From the NCBI GenBank assembly GCA_944324265.1, contig CALUVS010000001.1, positions 1 to 64,000 of the forward strand: a stretch of 64,000 bases of DNA, in the 5' to 3' direction. Positions 43,499-53,019 of this stretch are shown here, in pieces (the stretch's first letter is position 1; every line of letters starts with the position of its first letter). The notes under the pieces are model-generated. The model worked only from the letters and a program-made list of their open reading frames with translations. It did no database searches and had not been told where the DNA came from. Both the position numbers and the translations under genes were made by a program. Source of the stretch: an uncultured Traorella sp. (GTDB lineage Bacteria; Bacillota_I; Bacilli_A; Erysipelotrichales; Erysipelotrichaceae).

Positions 43499-44977
43499 AT
43501 GAATACAATTGAAGTCCTGAAAAACATAGCGCAGCGATGTGGGGGCGATATATACTTAGGCATCGTAGGACCTGTGCGGGTAGGTAAGAGTACCTTTATT
43601 AAAAAATTTATGGAACAGACAGTTTTGCCTTATGTCAGTGATGAGTTTGAAAAAGCGCGGATGATCGATGAACTGCCGCAATCCGGCGAAGGAAAGACGA
43701 TCATGACGACCGAGCCTAAATTTGTACCGAATAATGCGGCATTGATTGAATTTGATGATGGCTTTAAAGTGAATGTACGTCTGGTGGACTGTGTGGGATT
43801 TGTATTCGATCAAGCTCAGGGATTCAAAGATGAAAATGGATTGCGCATGGTACGCACTCCTTGGTTTGAACAAGCCATTCCTTTTGATGAAGCAGCTAAG
43901 ATCGGTACTCAGAAAGTCATCCAGGATCATTCTACAATCGGCATTGTTGTGACAAGTGACGGCAGTATTACTGATCTGCCAAGAGAAGCCTATGAACAGG
44001 CAGAGATGGAAGTGATTGAAGAATTGCAGTCTATCGGCAAACCTTTTATCGTCATCGTGAATTCCAAAAATCCGCAAGGTGTTCATTGTCAGAATATCGC
44101 CGAAAAGATGAAAGAAAGAGTAAATGTGCCTGTTTTATCTATGTCAGTTCAAAGCATGAGCCAAGAAGATATACTTTCCATCTTGAGAGAAGCCTTATAT
44201 GAATTTCCTGTCAGTGAAATTTCTATTCAATTGCCGACCTGGATTGCCATATTGCATGAAGATCATTGGCTGAAACGAAATATCAATGCTTCGATTCAAG
44301 CAGGAATGTCAGTCATAGAAAAACTTAGGGAAGTCGAAAATATTTTAGCTATTTTAAATGAGAATGAATGGATTGAAAGCTGTCATATTGCAAATATTGA
44401 TCCAGGAAATGGCAATGTCAATGTAGAGGTCAAAGCAATCAATGGCTTATATAATCAGATCTTAAAAGAAATTATCGGTGTTGAAGTAAAGGATAAAGCA
44501 GAATTATTGAATCTTATGCAGGAATTTTCTTTGGCTAAGAAGGAATTTGATGCAATTGCCAGTGCTTTGAAAATGGTCAAGCAAACCGGCTATGGCTTTG
44601 CCAGTGCTTCACTGAATGATATTCATTTATCCACACCTGAAGTTGTCAAGCAAGGAAATCGATATGGGGTAAAATTAAAAGCGATTGCACCAAGCATTCA
44701 TATGATCAAAGTCGATGTAGAAAGTGTGTTTGAACCAATTATCGGATCGAAGGAACAAAGTGAAGAATTGATTCGTTATTTATTGCGAGATGCCGAAACA
44801 AATAATCAGAGTATTTGGGATTCGGATATTTTTGGACGGAAGCTTTCTGATTTGATTCGGGATGGTTTGAATGTGAAATTATCGATGATTCCGGAAGCTG
44901 CAAGAATGCGTCTGCAGGATATTTTGACAAAACTTGTAAACAAAGGAAAAGGGAATGTCATAGCGATTGTTTTATAG
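43499..44977 (+). CDS. spoIVA: Stage IV sporulation protein A
   Basis: The 492-residue protein is a diagnostic spore-coat ATPase, equal in length to B. subtilis SpoIVA. The Walker A GPVRVGKST lies at residues 23-31, and the long C-terminal domain ends in GKGNVIAIVL. It polymerises on the outer forespore membrane to anchor the coat. AAGGAGGAAAG precedes ATG 43499. A possible sigma-E -10 box CATAGAGT sits at 43469-43476, without a good -35. Position between gpsA and hup matches Bacillus. Confidence 0.96.
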   Translation: MNTIEVLKNIAQRCGGDIYLGIVGPVRVGKSTFIKKFMEQTVLPYVSDEFEKARMIDELPQSGEGKTIMTTEPKFVPNNAALIEFDDGFKVNVRLVDCVGFVFDQAQGFKDENGLRMVRTPWFEQAIPFDEAAKIGTQKVIQDHSTIGIVVTSDGSITDLPREAYEQAEMEVIEELQSIGKPFIVIVNSKNPQGVHCQNIAEKMKERVNVPVLSMSVQSMSQEDILSILREALYEFPVSEISIQLPTWIAILHEDHWLKRNINASIQAGMSVIEKLREVENILAILNENEWIESCHIANIDPGNGNVNVEVKAINGLYNQILKEIIGVEVKDKAELLNLMQEFSLAKKEFDAIASALKMVKQTGYGFASASLNDIHLSTPEVVKQGNRYGVKLKAIAPSIHMIKVDVESVFEPIIGSKEQSEELIRYLLRDAETNNQSIWDSDIFGRKLSDLIRDGLNVKLSMIPEAARMRLQDILTKLVNKGKGNVIAIVL

Positions 44978-45008
44978 TGAAATTTTTGTGAAAAAGCGTT
45001 AAAATCAG

Positions 45009-45037
45009 TTGTAATAAGTACGCCATCGTGTTATTAT
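45009..45037 (+). promoter_or_regulatory. Promoter for hup
   Basis: TTGTAA (45009-45014), 17 nt and TATTAT (45032-45037). Confidence 0.7.
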
Positions 45038-45063
45038 ATCCTAGTAATTGGAGGTTAATTTAA

Positions 45064-45345
45064 ATGGAAATTTTAAACAAAAAAGGACTTGTGGAAGTAG
45101 TAGCAACTAAATTAGAAATGACTAAGAAAGATGCTGCTGTTGTAGTTGATACAGTATTTGAAACAATCACATCTTCTTTAGTAGAAGGAAATAAAGTAGA
45201 TATTAGCGGATTTGGAAAATTCGAAGTGAAGACTCGTGCTTCTCGTACAGGTATCAACCCTGCAACAAAAGAAAGCATTGAAATTCCAGCAACAAAAGCA
45301 CCTTCATTCAAGGCTGCTAAAGCATTAAAAGAAGCTGTTAAATAA
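45064..45345 (+). CDS. hup: DNA-binding protein HU
   Basis: This 93-residue nucleoid protein has the HU/IHF fold and the DNA-arm signature GFGKFEVKTRASRTGINPATKESIEIPA. TTGGAGG precedes the ATG. It has its own promoter and terminator, as expected for an abundant protein. The C-terminal FKAAKALKEAVK is typical of HU. Confidence 0.96.
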   Translation: MEILNKKGLVEVVATKLEMTKKDAAVVVDTVFETITSSLVEGNKVDISGFGKFEVKTRASRTGINPATKESIEIPATKAPSFKAAKALKEAVK

Positions 45346-45366
45346 GAAGCTTAGTGCTTCTTTTTT
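45344..45366 (+). terminator. Intrinsic terminator of hup
   Basis: AAGAAGC/GCTTCTT with a 5-nt loop and T tract; the 5' arm overlaps the stop codon. Confidence 0.9.
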
Positions 45367-45384
45367 AATAGGAGGAGGTATAGG

Positions 45385-46059
45385 ATGGAACCATTACTTT
45401 ATTTGTTTGGATTGCTTGTTGTCATTGCGGCACAAGGCTTGCTGCAAAGCAAGTATCACCAATATCGCAGAGTGGAAACACATAGAGGTGTTCGAGGCTG
45501 TGATGTTGCTAGAATGATATTGGATCGCAATGGACTGTATTCAGTGGCGGTCAATGTATCTCAGGGAGGTACATTGTCGGATCATTATAATCCGGTAACG
45601 AAAACGATCAATCTTTCGCCTGAAATCTATTACAAATCAAGCATTGCCTCTGTTTCAGTTGCTGCGCATGAAGTGGGACATGCCATTCAGCATGCCCAAG
45701 GCTACAAATTATTGGCGATACGCAATCGTCTGCTGCCCGCAACACAATTTGCCAGTCAATTTGGTTGGTTTGCTGTATTCATTGGCTTGATTGCCAGCTT
45801 GACAGGATTCTTGTACTTCGGTATTGCTTTATTGATCATTATTGCTTTATTTCAGATTGTTACTTTACCGATTGAGTTTAACGCATCGAATCGTGCACTG
45901 GTGCAATTAAGTGAATCCGGTATTATCATGGAAGATGAAAGAAATGATGCCAGAAGTATGTTAACAGCAGCGGCATTGACTTATGTAGCTTCATTGGTTT
46001 CAACTTTGGCCAATATATTCAGAATTCTTTTAATTGCCGGCAGAAGAAATAATGATTAA
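45385..46059 (+). CDS. yugP: YugP family membrane zinc metallopeptidase
   Basis: The 224-residue membrane protein has the zinc motif AAHEVGHAIQH near residues 92-102, flanked by an N-terminal helix and further hydrophobic segments (FAVFIGLIASLTGFLYFGIALLIIIALFQIV). The EFNASNRAL segment carries the third ligand region. GGAGGAGG precedes the ATG. No substrate is known. It may be cotranscribed with the secreted protein gene 50 nt downstream. Confidence 0.88.
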   Translation: MEPLLYLFGLLVVIAAQGLLQSKYHQYRRVETHRGVRGCDVARMILDRNGLYSVAVNVSQGGTLSDHYNPVTKTINLSPEIYYKSSIASVSVAAHEVGHAIQHAQGYKLLAIRNRLLPATQFASQFGWFAVFIGLIASLTGFLYFGIALLIIIALFQIVTLPIEFNASNRALVQLSESGIIMEDERNDARSMLTAAALTYVASLVSTLANIFRILLIAGRRNND

Positions 46060-46108
46060 ATTGATGCAAATGTAAATGCGTGCATATAAAAAGGGTAGGA
46101 GGTATTTT

Positions 46109-47578
46109 ATGAAAAAATACATTTTACCCTTTTGTTTTGTATTTTCTTTGTTTTATCTATTGAATCTGAATGTAAAAGCAGCTTCTACGAACAAGGCTTT
46201 GCTGCCTTATGAAGTGAACAGCATTACAGCCAATGAGAATGGTTTTGTGATTGAAGGATGGGCCATGATCTCCAATCTTCAGCACTTTCAAAATGCTTCA
46301 ACTCATAGTTATGAGCTTGTATTAAGTTCTTCTGATCAAACGATTCGCTATACATCACAGCCATCAGCCAATGATCAAACGGATACAATGCGTGTTTTCA
46401 ATAAACCGCGCTGTGCAAACAATGCCACTTATCAGGAAGGATCCGTATGCTATTACGATTATCAAAATGTCGGTTTTCGATTTCTTGTTCCTTATGAAGA
46501 TCTGACGGAAGGGAATTATACGGTCAGTTTGATTGTTCATGCCCACACAACACAGGTCAGCCAATCCACGACCTTATTTTATCCTACACATGTACCTGTC
46601 ATGCATGAAAAGGATGGTATGACATATAAAGCCAGAAGTGATCTGCAGGATACTTCTCTGCATGTTGTTTATGATGATGTCTTGGTACGTATTTCTCCGG
46701 ATAAATACTCAGAAGTAAGAACGTCGGATAATTATTGCGGTTCGATGTATGGCTATCGTGTTTATTTTGCTAAGAATACGACTTATACTCATGTATTTGA
46801 CCGCATCAGCAACGGCGATACAACGTATTACAAAGTCGGTACTCAAAAGGCGACTTTCTGCAGCGCCAATCAGAATCAGACCAAAGAGGGAAGCGACCAT
46901 TATTCCTGGATTCCCAGCAATTTTGTTGACTATGTCGGTGTCCCGCTGACTATTGAAGTAATTGCCAATACACCGCCAGTACTTACGGTGCATGAACATC
47001 CAACCATTCAGATAGGGCAGGCAATTGATCCTTTTGATTATGTCAGTGCCTTGGATAAAGAAGAAGGAGATCTTACTGATCAAATCATATTGCTGAAAGG
47101 CAAGATAGAACAAGAAGCAGGTGTATATGAATTCGTTTTTTATGTAGAAGACAGTCAAAAAGCCTATGACATAGAAAGCATGTTTGTGGAAGTGGTTAAA
47201 GAAAATACACCGCCGGATATATTTGCGGCAGATAAAGTAATTTATCAATATACAGAATTTGATTATTATGAAGATGTATCTGCCAGTGATTTTGAAGATG
47301 GTATTGTAGATATTCTTTGGTATGAAGGAGAAGTCAATGTTGAAGAATTAGGAATTTATTATGTCACCTATTACTGCATGGACTCAGAAGGTTTAATATC
47401 AAGCAAAACTATTTCTGTTATGGTCATACGAAATCCAAGAGAGAAGATACGCTATATTGATGCTGAACTTCCTTTCTATGAAGAACCTATTCCCAGAAAC
47501 TGGATCTATAAATATCCATATCTGTTTGAGCAATTAGAAAATCCGCGAATCTATGAAGAAATACATATTCGTTTATAA
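46109..47578 (+). CDS. Secreted protein with two Ig-like (DUF5011-type) repeats
   Basis: The 489-residue protein has a clear signal peptide (ILPFCFVFSLFYLLNL then VKA-AS, cleavage near residue 24). The N-terminal 280 residues have no known domain but contain paired Cys that may form disulfides. Two tandem repeats of about 75 residues follow, each with PP-V/D-I..., a central VSA(L/S)D-x-E(D/E)G and a closing YYV/FYV(E/M)DS(Q/E)G-like strand. No LPXTG or membrane anchor is seen, so it is released or held non-covalently. The ATG at 46109 has TAGGAGG upstream. Confidence 0.8.
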   Translation: MKKYILPFCFVFSLFYLLNLNVKAASTNKALLPYEVNSITANENGFVIEGWAMISNLQHFQNASTHSYELVLSSSDQTIRYTSQPSANDQTDTMRVFNKPRCANNATYQEGSVCYYDYQNVGFRFLVPYEDLTEGNYTVSLIVHAHTTQVSQSTTLFYPTHVPVMHEKDGMTYKARSDLQDTSLHVVYDDVLVRISPDKYSEVRTSDNYCGSMYGYRVYFAKNTTYTHVFDRISNGDTTYYKVGTQKATFCSANQNQTKEGSDHYSWIPSNFVDYVGVPLTIEVIANTPPVLTVHEHPTIQIGQAIDPFDYVSALDKEEGDLTDQIILLKGKIEQEAGVYEFVFYVEDSQKAYDIESMFVEVVKENTPPDIFAADKVIYQYTEFDYYEDVSASDFEDGIVDILWYEGEVNVEELGIYYVTYYCMDSEGLISSKTISVMVIRNPREKIRYIDAELPFYEEPIPRNWIYKYPYLFEQLENPRIYEEIHIRL

Positions 47579-47591
47579 AAGAAGAAAATCA

Positions 47592-47627
47592 AAAAACGAT
47601 AGTAGCTGTAAATACTATCGTTTTATT
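47592..47627. terminator. Bidirectional terminator
   Basis: A perfect 12-bp stem AAAACGATAGTA/TACTATCGTTTT with an 8-nt loop lies between the convergent genes and has A and T runs on its two sides. Confidence 0.92.
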
Positions 47628-47699
47628 ATGATAACGAAGAAGTACAGAATAAACATACTTTACTTCGCATAATCTATATTATGTTATGTTTAGAAGCGG

Positions 47700-47927
47700 T
47701 TATTGCAGGTTATTTTCATCAATGATTTCGATTTGACAGGCACTGCATCGAAAAACCTTTACTTTGCTTCCATTAAAAAAATCTACTTTGGACAATAATT
47801 TTTCACAACTTTTGGGATGATTATAACGCCAACCAGGTGTCATATTCTTGGGTGTCCATCGAATATCAGTTTTGCTGGAATGAATATATCCTTCATCCAT
47901 TATCTTATTGCAATACGGACATTTCAT
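47700..47927 (-). CDS. Small zinc-ribbon protein (DUF6487-like)
   Basis: This 75-residue protein begins MKCPYCNKIMDEGYIHSS and has a second pair FRCSACQIEIIDE, a two-knuckle zinc ribbon. The central WTPKN segment matches a family of small uncharacterised zinc-ribbon proteins. The ATG at 47927 is preferred to 47975 because GAGAGTGAT lies upstream and the family starts at MKCPYC. It stands alone on the minus strand. Confidence 0.75.
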   Translation of the reverse strand: MKCPYCNKIMDEGYIHSSKTDIRWTPKNMTPGWRYNHPKSCEKLLSKVDFFNGSKVKVFRCSACQIEIIDENNLQ

Positions 47928-48097
47928 AATTTGTATCACTCTCAGTATATGAATTGTGCTCATTGAATTGAGCAATTCTCGATATACTTTTTCCTTTCTT
48001 TCTACTCATATTATAATGTATTTTATATTGAGAGATTTGTTTATAAAACATAGTATTTGATTTTAATAGAATTATCTTATTTGTGAAAATTTCACAA

Positions 48098-48124
48098 GAA
48101 AAAAGCAACCCTTCTGGATTGCTT
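48098..48124 (-). terminator. Intrinsic terminator of the mrp operon
   Basis: On the minus strand AAGCAATCC pairs with GGGTTGCTT (one mismatch), followed by TTTTTC. It overlaps the mrp stop. Confidence 0.82.
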
Positions 48125-48944
48125 AAGCTAATAAATCAGCGACAGGCAGGATCCATTCACGGATAGCCTCAATGTCTTCCTGATCCATATTGTCTTCATC
48201 ATTGAGGCGAGAGATACCATTATTGAATGGTAATTCTGCCAACAATGGCACATGATTTTCCTGTACAAATTGTTCTACGTTGCTTTCATAAAGATTGATC
48301 TTTTTGCCACAGTCTGGACATGTGATATAGGACATGTTTTCAATGACACCTAATACCGGAATATCCATTTGACGAAGCATATTGATAGCTTTTGAAACAA
48401 TCATAGACACCATTGGCTGAGGTGTAGATACCATCACTACCCCGCTCACCGGCAATGTCTGCATGACAGTTAAAGCTACATCTCCGGTTCCAGGAGGCAT
48501 ATCGATGAATAAAACATCTAATTCTTCCCATAATACATCACTGTAAAATTGCTGAATGGCAGACTGAATAATAGGTCCGCGCCAGATGACTGGTGTATTT
48601 TCTTCTTCAATCAGATAATTGATGGACATTGTTTTGATTCCATCTTTATCAATGACTGGGAAAATTTGTTTTTCACCGTCACCGTAAGCTTTTTCATTTT
48701 CCAAACCAAATAAACGAGGAATGGAAGGACCTGTAATATCTGCATCCAATACACCTACTTTCAGACCTTTGGCCTGCATAGCCTTTGCTAAAAGCGCTGT
48801 AATGGAGCTTTTCCCTACGCCTCCTTTACCGCTCATAACAGCGATAATTCTTTTGATTTTGTTATTTGGGTTATTGGTAACCCCACATGTTTCTGCACTT
48901 TTGCCGCAAGTTCCTGCACTTGGGCATCCTTCACAATTGGACAT
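48123..48944 (-). CDS. mrp: Mrp/NBP35 family iron-sulfur carrier ATPase
   Basis: The 273-residue P-loop ATPase has a deviant Walker A GKGGVGKSS, the IWRGPIIQSAI and FIDMPPGTGD motifs and a C-terminal CPDCGKK cluster pair. A short Cys-rich N-terminus (CEGCPSAGTCGKSAETCG) is typical of the clostridial form. It transfers [4Fe-4S] clusters to target enzymes such as IspG and IspH. Its ribosome binding site AGAGGGTT is complementary to the candidate sRNA loop. It follows deoB by 16 nt. Confidence 0.93.
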   Translation of the reverse strand: MSNCEGCPSAGTCGKSAETCGVTNNPNNKIKRIIAVMSGKGGVGKSSITALLAKAMQAKGLKVGVLDADITGPSIPRLFGLENEKAYGDGEKQIFPVIDKDGIKTMSINYLIEEENTPVIWRGPIIQSAIQQFYSDVLWEELDVLFIDMPPGTGDVALTVMQTLPVSGVVMVSTPQPMVSMIVSKAINMLRQMDIPVLGVIENMSYITCPDCGKKINLYESNVEQFVQENHVPLLAELPFNNGISRLNDEDNMDQEDIEAIREWILPVADLLA

Positions 48945-48960
48945 TCTTAAACCCTCTTTT

Positions 48961-50145
48961 CTACTTCAAATAAGATAAATAGCTGTCTCCCAACGCTGGC
49001 ATTTTCACTTGGAAGTTATCTGCAATGGTTGCTCCTAAGGAAGCAAAAGTATTGCTTAAAGGCAATAGACCATAGCCCTTGAATGATGGTGAATAGGCTA
49101 CAAATGGCACCATTTCGCGTGTATGATCTGTACCTGTATAAGTTGGATCATTGCCATGGTCAGCAGTTAAGATGATCAGATCATCCTCTTTCATTTTTGC
49201 CATCAGCTGACCCAGCAGCACATCAAATTTTTCCAGTTCTGCTGCATATCCTTGCGGATTTCTTCTGTGACCCCATAAAGCATCAAAATCAACTAAATTG
49301 ACAAAGCATAATCCATTGAAATCTTTATCAGCCAACTCAATAGTTTGTTCCATGCCATGAACAGAACTCTTAGATTTGTAAGCTTCTGTAATGCCTTCTG
49401 TATCAAAAATATCATTGATCTTACCGACACTGATCACATCATAGCCGGCATCCTTCAATTCATTCAGAACTGTTCTTCCGAAAGGTTTCAAAGCATAGTC
49501 ATGGCGATTGCTGGTACGTGTGAATTTTCCTTTGCCTTCACCGACATAAGGTCTTGCAATGACACGACCTACTTTGTATTCATCCTGCAGTGTCAATTCA
49601 CGGGCAATTTCACAGCAGCGATATAATTCGTCTAACCCAAATGTTTCTTCATGACCGCAGATCTGCAGAACAGAATCGGCTGAAGTATAGACGATCATAT
49701 CACCAGTTTTCATCTGGTGTTCACCGAGTTCATCCAAAATTTCAGTACCGCTGGCACTCTTATTGCCGACAATTTTATGACCTGTTCTTTTTTCAAGTTC
49801 ATCAATCAATTCTTTCGGAAAGCCGGTTTCTGTAAAAGTCTTGAAAGGTTTATCAATTCTTAGACCCATTAATTCCCAGTGTCCTGTCATTGTGTCTTTT
49901 CCGTTACTGACTTCCATCATTTTAGCATAATAGCCGATCGGTTCATTGACAGGATCTACATGAGCGATTGAATGCAGATTCGCAAAACCTAATTTCTGCA
50001 TATTTGGAATATGAAAAGAATCGACAGCAGCTGATAAATGTCCCAGCGTATCTGTACCTTCATCACCAAACAATGCAGCATCCGGTTCAGCACCTACACC
50101 TAATGAATCAATAACAATGGTGAATATACGTTTGTATTTACTCAT
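48961..50145 (-). CDS. deoB: Phosphopentomutase
   Basis: The 394-residue alkaline-phosphatase superfamily enzyme converts (deoxy)ribose 1-phosphate to the 5-phosphate. Metal sites include [21 protein letters not shown] and TADHGNDPT. The product feeds DeoC (14593-15255). The ATG at 50145 has AAGGAG upstream; an earlier in-frame start at 50190 would sit deep in xerD. It overlaps xerD by 8 nt. Confidence 0.96.
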   Translation of the reverse strand: MSKYKRIFTIVIDSLGVGAEPDAALFGDEGTDTLGHLSAAVDSFHIPNMQKLGFANLHSIAHVDPVNEPIGYYAKMMEVSNGKDTMTGHWELMGLRIDKPFKTFTETGFPKELIDELEKRTGHKIVGNKSASGTEILDELGEHQMKTGDMIVYTSADSVLQICGHEETFGLDELYRCCEIARELTLQDEYKVGRVIARPYVGEGKGKFTRTSNRHDYALKPFGRTVLNELKDAGYDVISVGKINDIFDTEGITEAYKSKSSVHGMEQTIELADKDFNGLCFVNLVDFDALWGHRRNPQGYAAELEKFDVLLGQLMAKMKEDDLIILTADHGNDPTYTGTDHTREMVPFVAYSPSFKGYGLLPLSNTFASLGATIADNFQVKMPALGDSYLSYLK

Positions 50146-51040
50146 TTTTAATCTCCTTTTTGCTGCGCGGATGAAAGTTTGCATAAGCATCTTTCAAACG
50201 CTTGTTTTGTATATGCGTATAAATCTGTGTTGTGGATATATCGCTGTGTCCCAAAAGCTCCTGAACTGTTCTTAAGTCAGCTCCTCCATCCAATAGGTGA
50301 GTCGCAAAAGAATGACGCAGTGAGTGGGCAGAGATTCGCTCATCCAAGCCAAGCTTCTGACATCTTTTTTTGATCATCACATGGATCTCTTCCCTTTTAT
50401 ACGGAGTACCGCGGGAATTCACAAATAAGGCCTGCGTTCTTTTGCCGGCCCATTTTGGACGAACCTCATCCAAATATCGGGTAATGGCAGCAACCTGACG
50501 ATCATTCATCGGAATCATGCGTTCTTTGTCGCCTTTACCGCGGCATCGAAGCATTTTTCTGTCCAAATGAATTTGTCCTAACTGCATGGAACAGCATTCA
50601 CTGACACGCAGTCCGCAGCCATAGATCAGTTCAAAAATTGCTACTTGAGCAATTTCTTGTGCATCCTCACTTAAAGGAGTCAAAAATAATTCCAGTTCGC
50701 TTTCACTCAGATAGACCGGCAGTTTCTTTTCGCTTTTCTGACTTTTGATCAATGCCGCCGGATTTTCAATGCCGAAGCGCCATTCGCAGAACTGATGAAA
50801 GGAACGTATGACAACAATCAAGTGGTTCAAAGAACTGGGAGCCAAATTTTCTTTTTTTAAAGCGATATAATCCATGATATCCTGATATTTGACATCTTCC
50901 ACTTGCTGAAAAAGCCGAGATTCAAGAAAAGCTAAATAACGATTCAGTTCTCTTTCATAAGATTCAATGGTCTTCATGCTCTTCTGTTCGACAGCTGTAA
51001 TATGATGCAGATATTCCTGATGTGCTTCCACAAGATTCAT
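50138..51040 (-). CDS. xerD: Tyrosine recombinase XerD
   Basis: This 300-residue recombinase has an N-terminal SAM-like core-binding domain and a catalytic domain with Arg in GCGLRVSE, the [12 protein letters not shown] box (H-x-x-R), LGH and the nucleophile Tyr in TTQIYTHI. It resolves chromosome dimers at dif with XerC. Its place between spoIIM and deoB is that of the Bacillus chromosomal XerD (RipX), so it is not a phage integrase. GGTGAT precedes ATG 51040. Confidence 0.93.
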   Translation of the reverse strand: MNLVEAHQEYLHHITAVEQKSMKTIESYERELNRYLAFLESRLFQQVEDVKYQDIMDYIALKKENLAPSSLNHLIVVIRSFHQFCEWRFGIENPAALIKSQKSEKKLPVYLSESELELFLTPLSEDAQEIAQVAIFELIYGCGLRVSECCSMQLGQIHLDRKMLRCRGKGDKERMIPMNDRQVAAITRYLDEVRPKWAGKRTQALFVNSRGTPYKREEIHVMIKKRCQKLGLDERISAHSLRHSFATHLLDGGADLRTVQELLGHSDISTTQIYTHIQNKRLKDAYANFHPRSKKEIKNE

Positions 51041-51067
51041 AGATATCACCGTACATATTATAGCACA

Positions 51068-51652
51068 TTAAAAGCTGTTAAAGAAACGGATTAGCCCGAT
51101 AATTACAGTAGCTTTTAAATAAGAACAAATCAACACACCGATACAGGCAATGATCAAGTGATTCAAGCCTCGATTCAGTTCATTGCGAATATCCAGCTTT
51201 GCATGATTCACACAGGCATACATGATATGAGAAGAAGCATCAATAGCAAATATAGCAATGATGATGATCGGCAGTAAATCCAAAATAAGCTGCGGAATCA
51301 AAGTTAGACCAATTCCCAGCACCCCTTTTAATTGATATGTATAAATAAACATCATGCATGTCATACCGGCTTGTATTCCTTTCACAAATAAGACAAAGGC
51401 CAATACAAATAAGCCCACCAAAGATGTACCGACAAGTGCAATGCAGAAGATAAATAGAATCTGAATAAAAAACTGCGAAAGAAAAGTCTGATAAGTATTG
51501 ATCTGTTCACTTGCAGGAATCAAAAAGACATCCATTTGACTCAATGATTCCCTGCTCAATATCATTGAACAGAAAACACCTGTAATACACCCGCCAATCA
51601 GCATCAAATAAATAAATACCAGCTGATTTTCATAAAATTTCTTCATTTTCAT
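51068..51652 (-). CDS. spoIIM: Stage II sporulation protein M
   Basis: The 194-residue polytopic membrane protein has about five hydrophobic segments and the SpoIIM features GIQAGMTCMMFIYTYQLKGVLGI and LIPQLILDLLP. With SpoIID and SpoIIP it drives engulfment of the forespore. TGAGGTGAT precedes the ATG. A sigma-E-like -10 box CATAGAAT lies at 51669-51676 (minus strand), 16 nt before the start, but the -35 is not convincing. It heads spoIIM-xerD-deoB-mrp. Confidence 0.92.
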   Translation of the reverse strand: MKMKKFYENQLVFIYLMLIGGCITGVFCSMILSRESLSQMDVFLIPASEQINTYQTFLSQFFIQILFIFCIALVGTSLVGLFVLAFVLFVKGIQAGMTCMMFIYTYQLKGVLGIGLTLIPQLILDLLPIIIIAIFAIDASSHIMYACVNHAKLDIRNELNRGLNHLIIACIGVLICSYLKATVIIGLIRFFNSF

Positions 51653-51685
51653 AGGATCACCTCAATCCATTCTATGTCTTATCCA

Positions 51686-51709
51686 TAAAAAAAAGAGCTT
51701 AATGCTCTT
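51686..51709 (-). terminator. Intrinsic terminator of dinB
   Basis: On the minus strand AAGAGC pairs with GCTCTT (5-nt loop), followed by eight T. It overlaps the end of dinB. Confidence 0.88.
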
Positions 51710-52871
51710 GTTTCTTTTTAAGAAGTTCGCTGGCAAACATCAGTTTCCCGTCACTTAATTGTTCATTCAACGCATCCAGCACAGATTGATTTTCCGGTAC
51801 AGCTGTCTGAAAGAAAGACAATTGTTCAATTTTTTTCGCTGCTGAATACAAAGAACCTAATGCAATTCCTAAATGACGGATAGGCTGATCTGATTGATAA
51901 TTTTTATCAAACAGCAATGCTGCACATTCATAGATTTCTACATCATTGTCTGTCGGCTTTGACAAGGTTAAAGAACGAACGATTGTCGAAAAATCCGAAT
52001 ATCGGATGGATACAGAAATATGTTTTCCGCTGACGCGTTCCACCTGGGCTTTTCTGCTTAAAGAAATTGCCAGTTTTCTTAAAACACTGCGTGCTTCTTC
52101 CTCTTCATCAATATCCTTTTCCAGTGTTGTGCTCTGAGATAAGGATTTAACAGAGGTATTGAAATTCAGCTGATTGCTGCCATATCCCCGTGCATTCTGA
52201 ATTCGCGGCAATGCCTGACGTCCCAAAAGACGCTTGATTAGTTCCTCATTTTCCGGATTGGCCAGATCGCCGATCGTCATAATACCGTTTTTCATTAAGA
52301 TCGGAGCTGTCTTGCTGCCGATTCCCTGCATTTCTGAAATAGGCAGAGGCCATAGCTTTTTGGCAACTTCATTGATTCTTAAGATTGTAATGCCCATAGG
52401 CTTTTTCATGTCACTGGCCATTTTAGCTAAGAAACGATTCGGTGCTACTCCAATACTGCAGGTTAAGCCTAATTCCTTCTGCAGACCGTTTTGAATCTGC
52501 CAAGCTAAATCCAGCGGGCGTTTATATTTGGCTATTACATCTGTAACATCAACATAGCATTCATCAATGCTGGCCGGTTCTACATAAGGACTGAAACGAC
52601 GGATGTAGTCAAAAAAACGCGCACTGCATTGTTCATACCATTCAAAATCACAAGGTACGACAATCAAATCAGGACATAGCTGCAGTGCTTGAGCAATCGG
52701 CATCGCAGAATGAACGCCATATTCTCTTGCTGCATAGCTGGCTGTACAGACGACAGCTCTTTTTGACATACCTGCAACAACCAAAGGCTGATTTTCCAGT
52801 GCACAGTTGCGCATAATTTCTGCATTTGCAAAAAATGCATTCAGATCTATATGAAAGATTACTTTTCCCAT
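51699..52871 (-). CDS. dinB: DNA polymerase IV
   Basis: The 390-residue Y-family polymerase has FHIDLNAFFANAE (first catalytic Asp), YAAREYGV, PASIDECYVDV (catalytic Asp-Glu) and a little-finger domain ending with basic residues. It carries out translesion synthesis. The ATG at 52871 gives the standard start MGKVIFHIDLNAFF. There is no Shine-Dalgarno, and the -10 box ends 7 nt before the AUG, so a leaderless mRNA is predicted. No LexA box is visible. Confidence 0.94.
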   Translation of the reverse strand: MGKVIFHIDLNAFFANAEIMRNCALENQPLVVAGMSKRAVVCTASYAAREYGVHSAMPIAQALQLCPDLIVVPCDFEWYEQCSARFFDYIRRFSPYVEPASIDECYVDVTDVIAKYKRPLDLAWQIQNGLQKELGLTCSIGVAPNRFLAKMASDMKKPMGITILRINEVAKKLWPLPISEMQGIGSKTAPILMKNGIMTIGDLANPENEELIKRLLGRQALPRIQNARGYGSNQLNFNTSVKSLSQSTTLEKDIDEEEEARSVLRKLAISLSRKAQVERVSGKHISVSIRYSDFSTIVRSLTLSKPTDNDVEIYECAALLFDKNYQSDQPIRHLGIALGSLYSAAKKIEQLSFFQTAVPENQSVLDALNEQLSDGKLMFASELLKKKQEH

Positions 52872-52878
52872 AAGTATT

Positions 52879-52907
52879 ATTATACTGAAAACAGAACAGA
52901 ATGAAAA
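52879..52907 (-). promoter_or_regulatory. Promoter for dinB, predicted leaderless
   Basis: On the minus strand TTTTCA (52902-52907), 17 nt and TATAAT (52879-52884). Only AATACTT separates the -10 box from the ATG. Confidence 0.65.
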
Positions 52908-52961
52908 GTCTTGCGATTGATTTCTGATATTTCTTGATAAAATGTTTTTAATCTTTTTGAA

Positions 52962-52990
52962 AGAAAAACGGTTCATTATAGATAACCGTT
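52962..52990 (-). terminator. Intrinsic terminator of the ECF S-component gene
   Basis: On the minus strand AACGGTT/AACCGTT with a 10-nt loop, then TTTCTTTC. Confidence 0.8.
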
Positions 52991-53019
52991 CTATGTAGTT
53001 GCTATAAATTGTTATAGAT

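Noticed and set aside
47976-48097. Gene or structured RNA in the AT-rich gap between the zinc-ribbon gene and mrp
   Set aside because: Only an AT-rich stretch with TATAAT-like boxes on both strands and a weak GAATTG/CAATTC inverted repeat is visible; no coding signal.
50138-51040. Phage or island integrase
   Set aside because: Gene order spoIIM-xerD-deoB is that of the chromosomal XerD, and no attachment-site repeats or phage genes were seen nearby.
52872-52960. LexA (SOS) operator upstream of dinB
   Set aside because: No CGAAC-N4-GTTCG-like palindrome could be found around the promoter.
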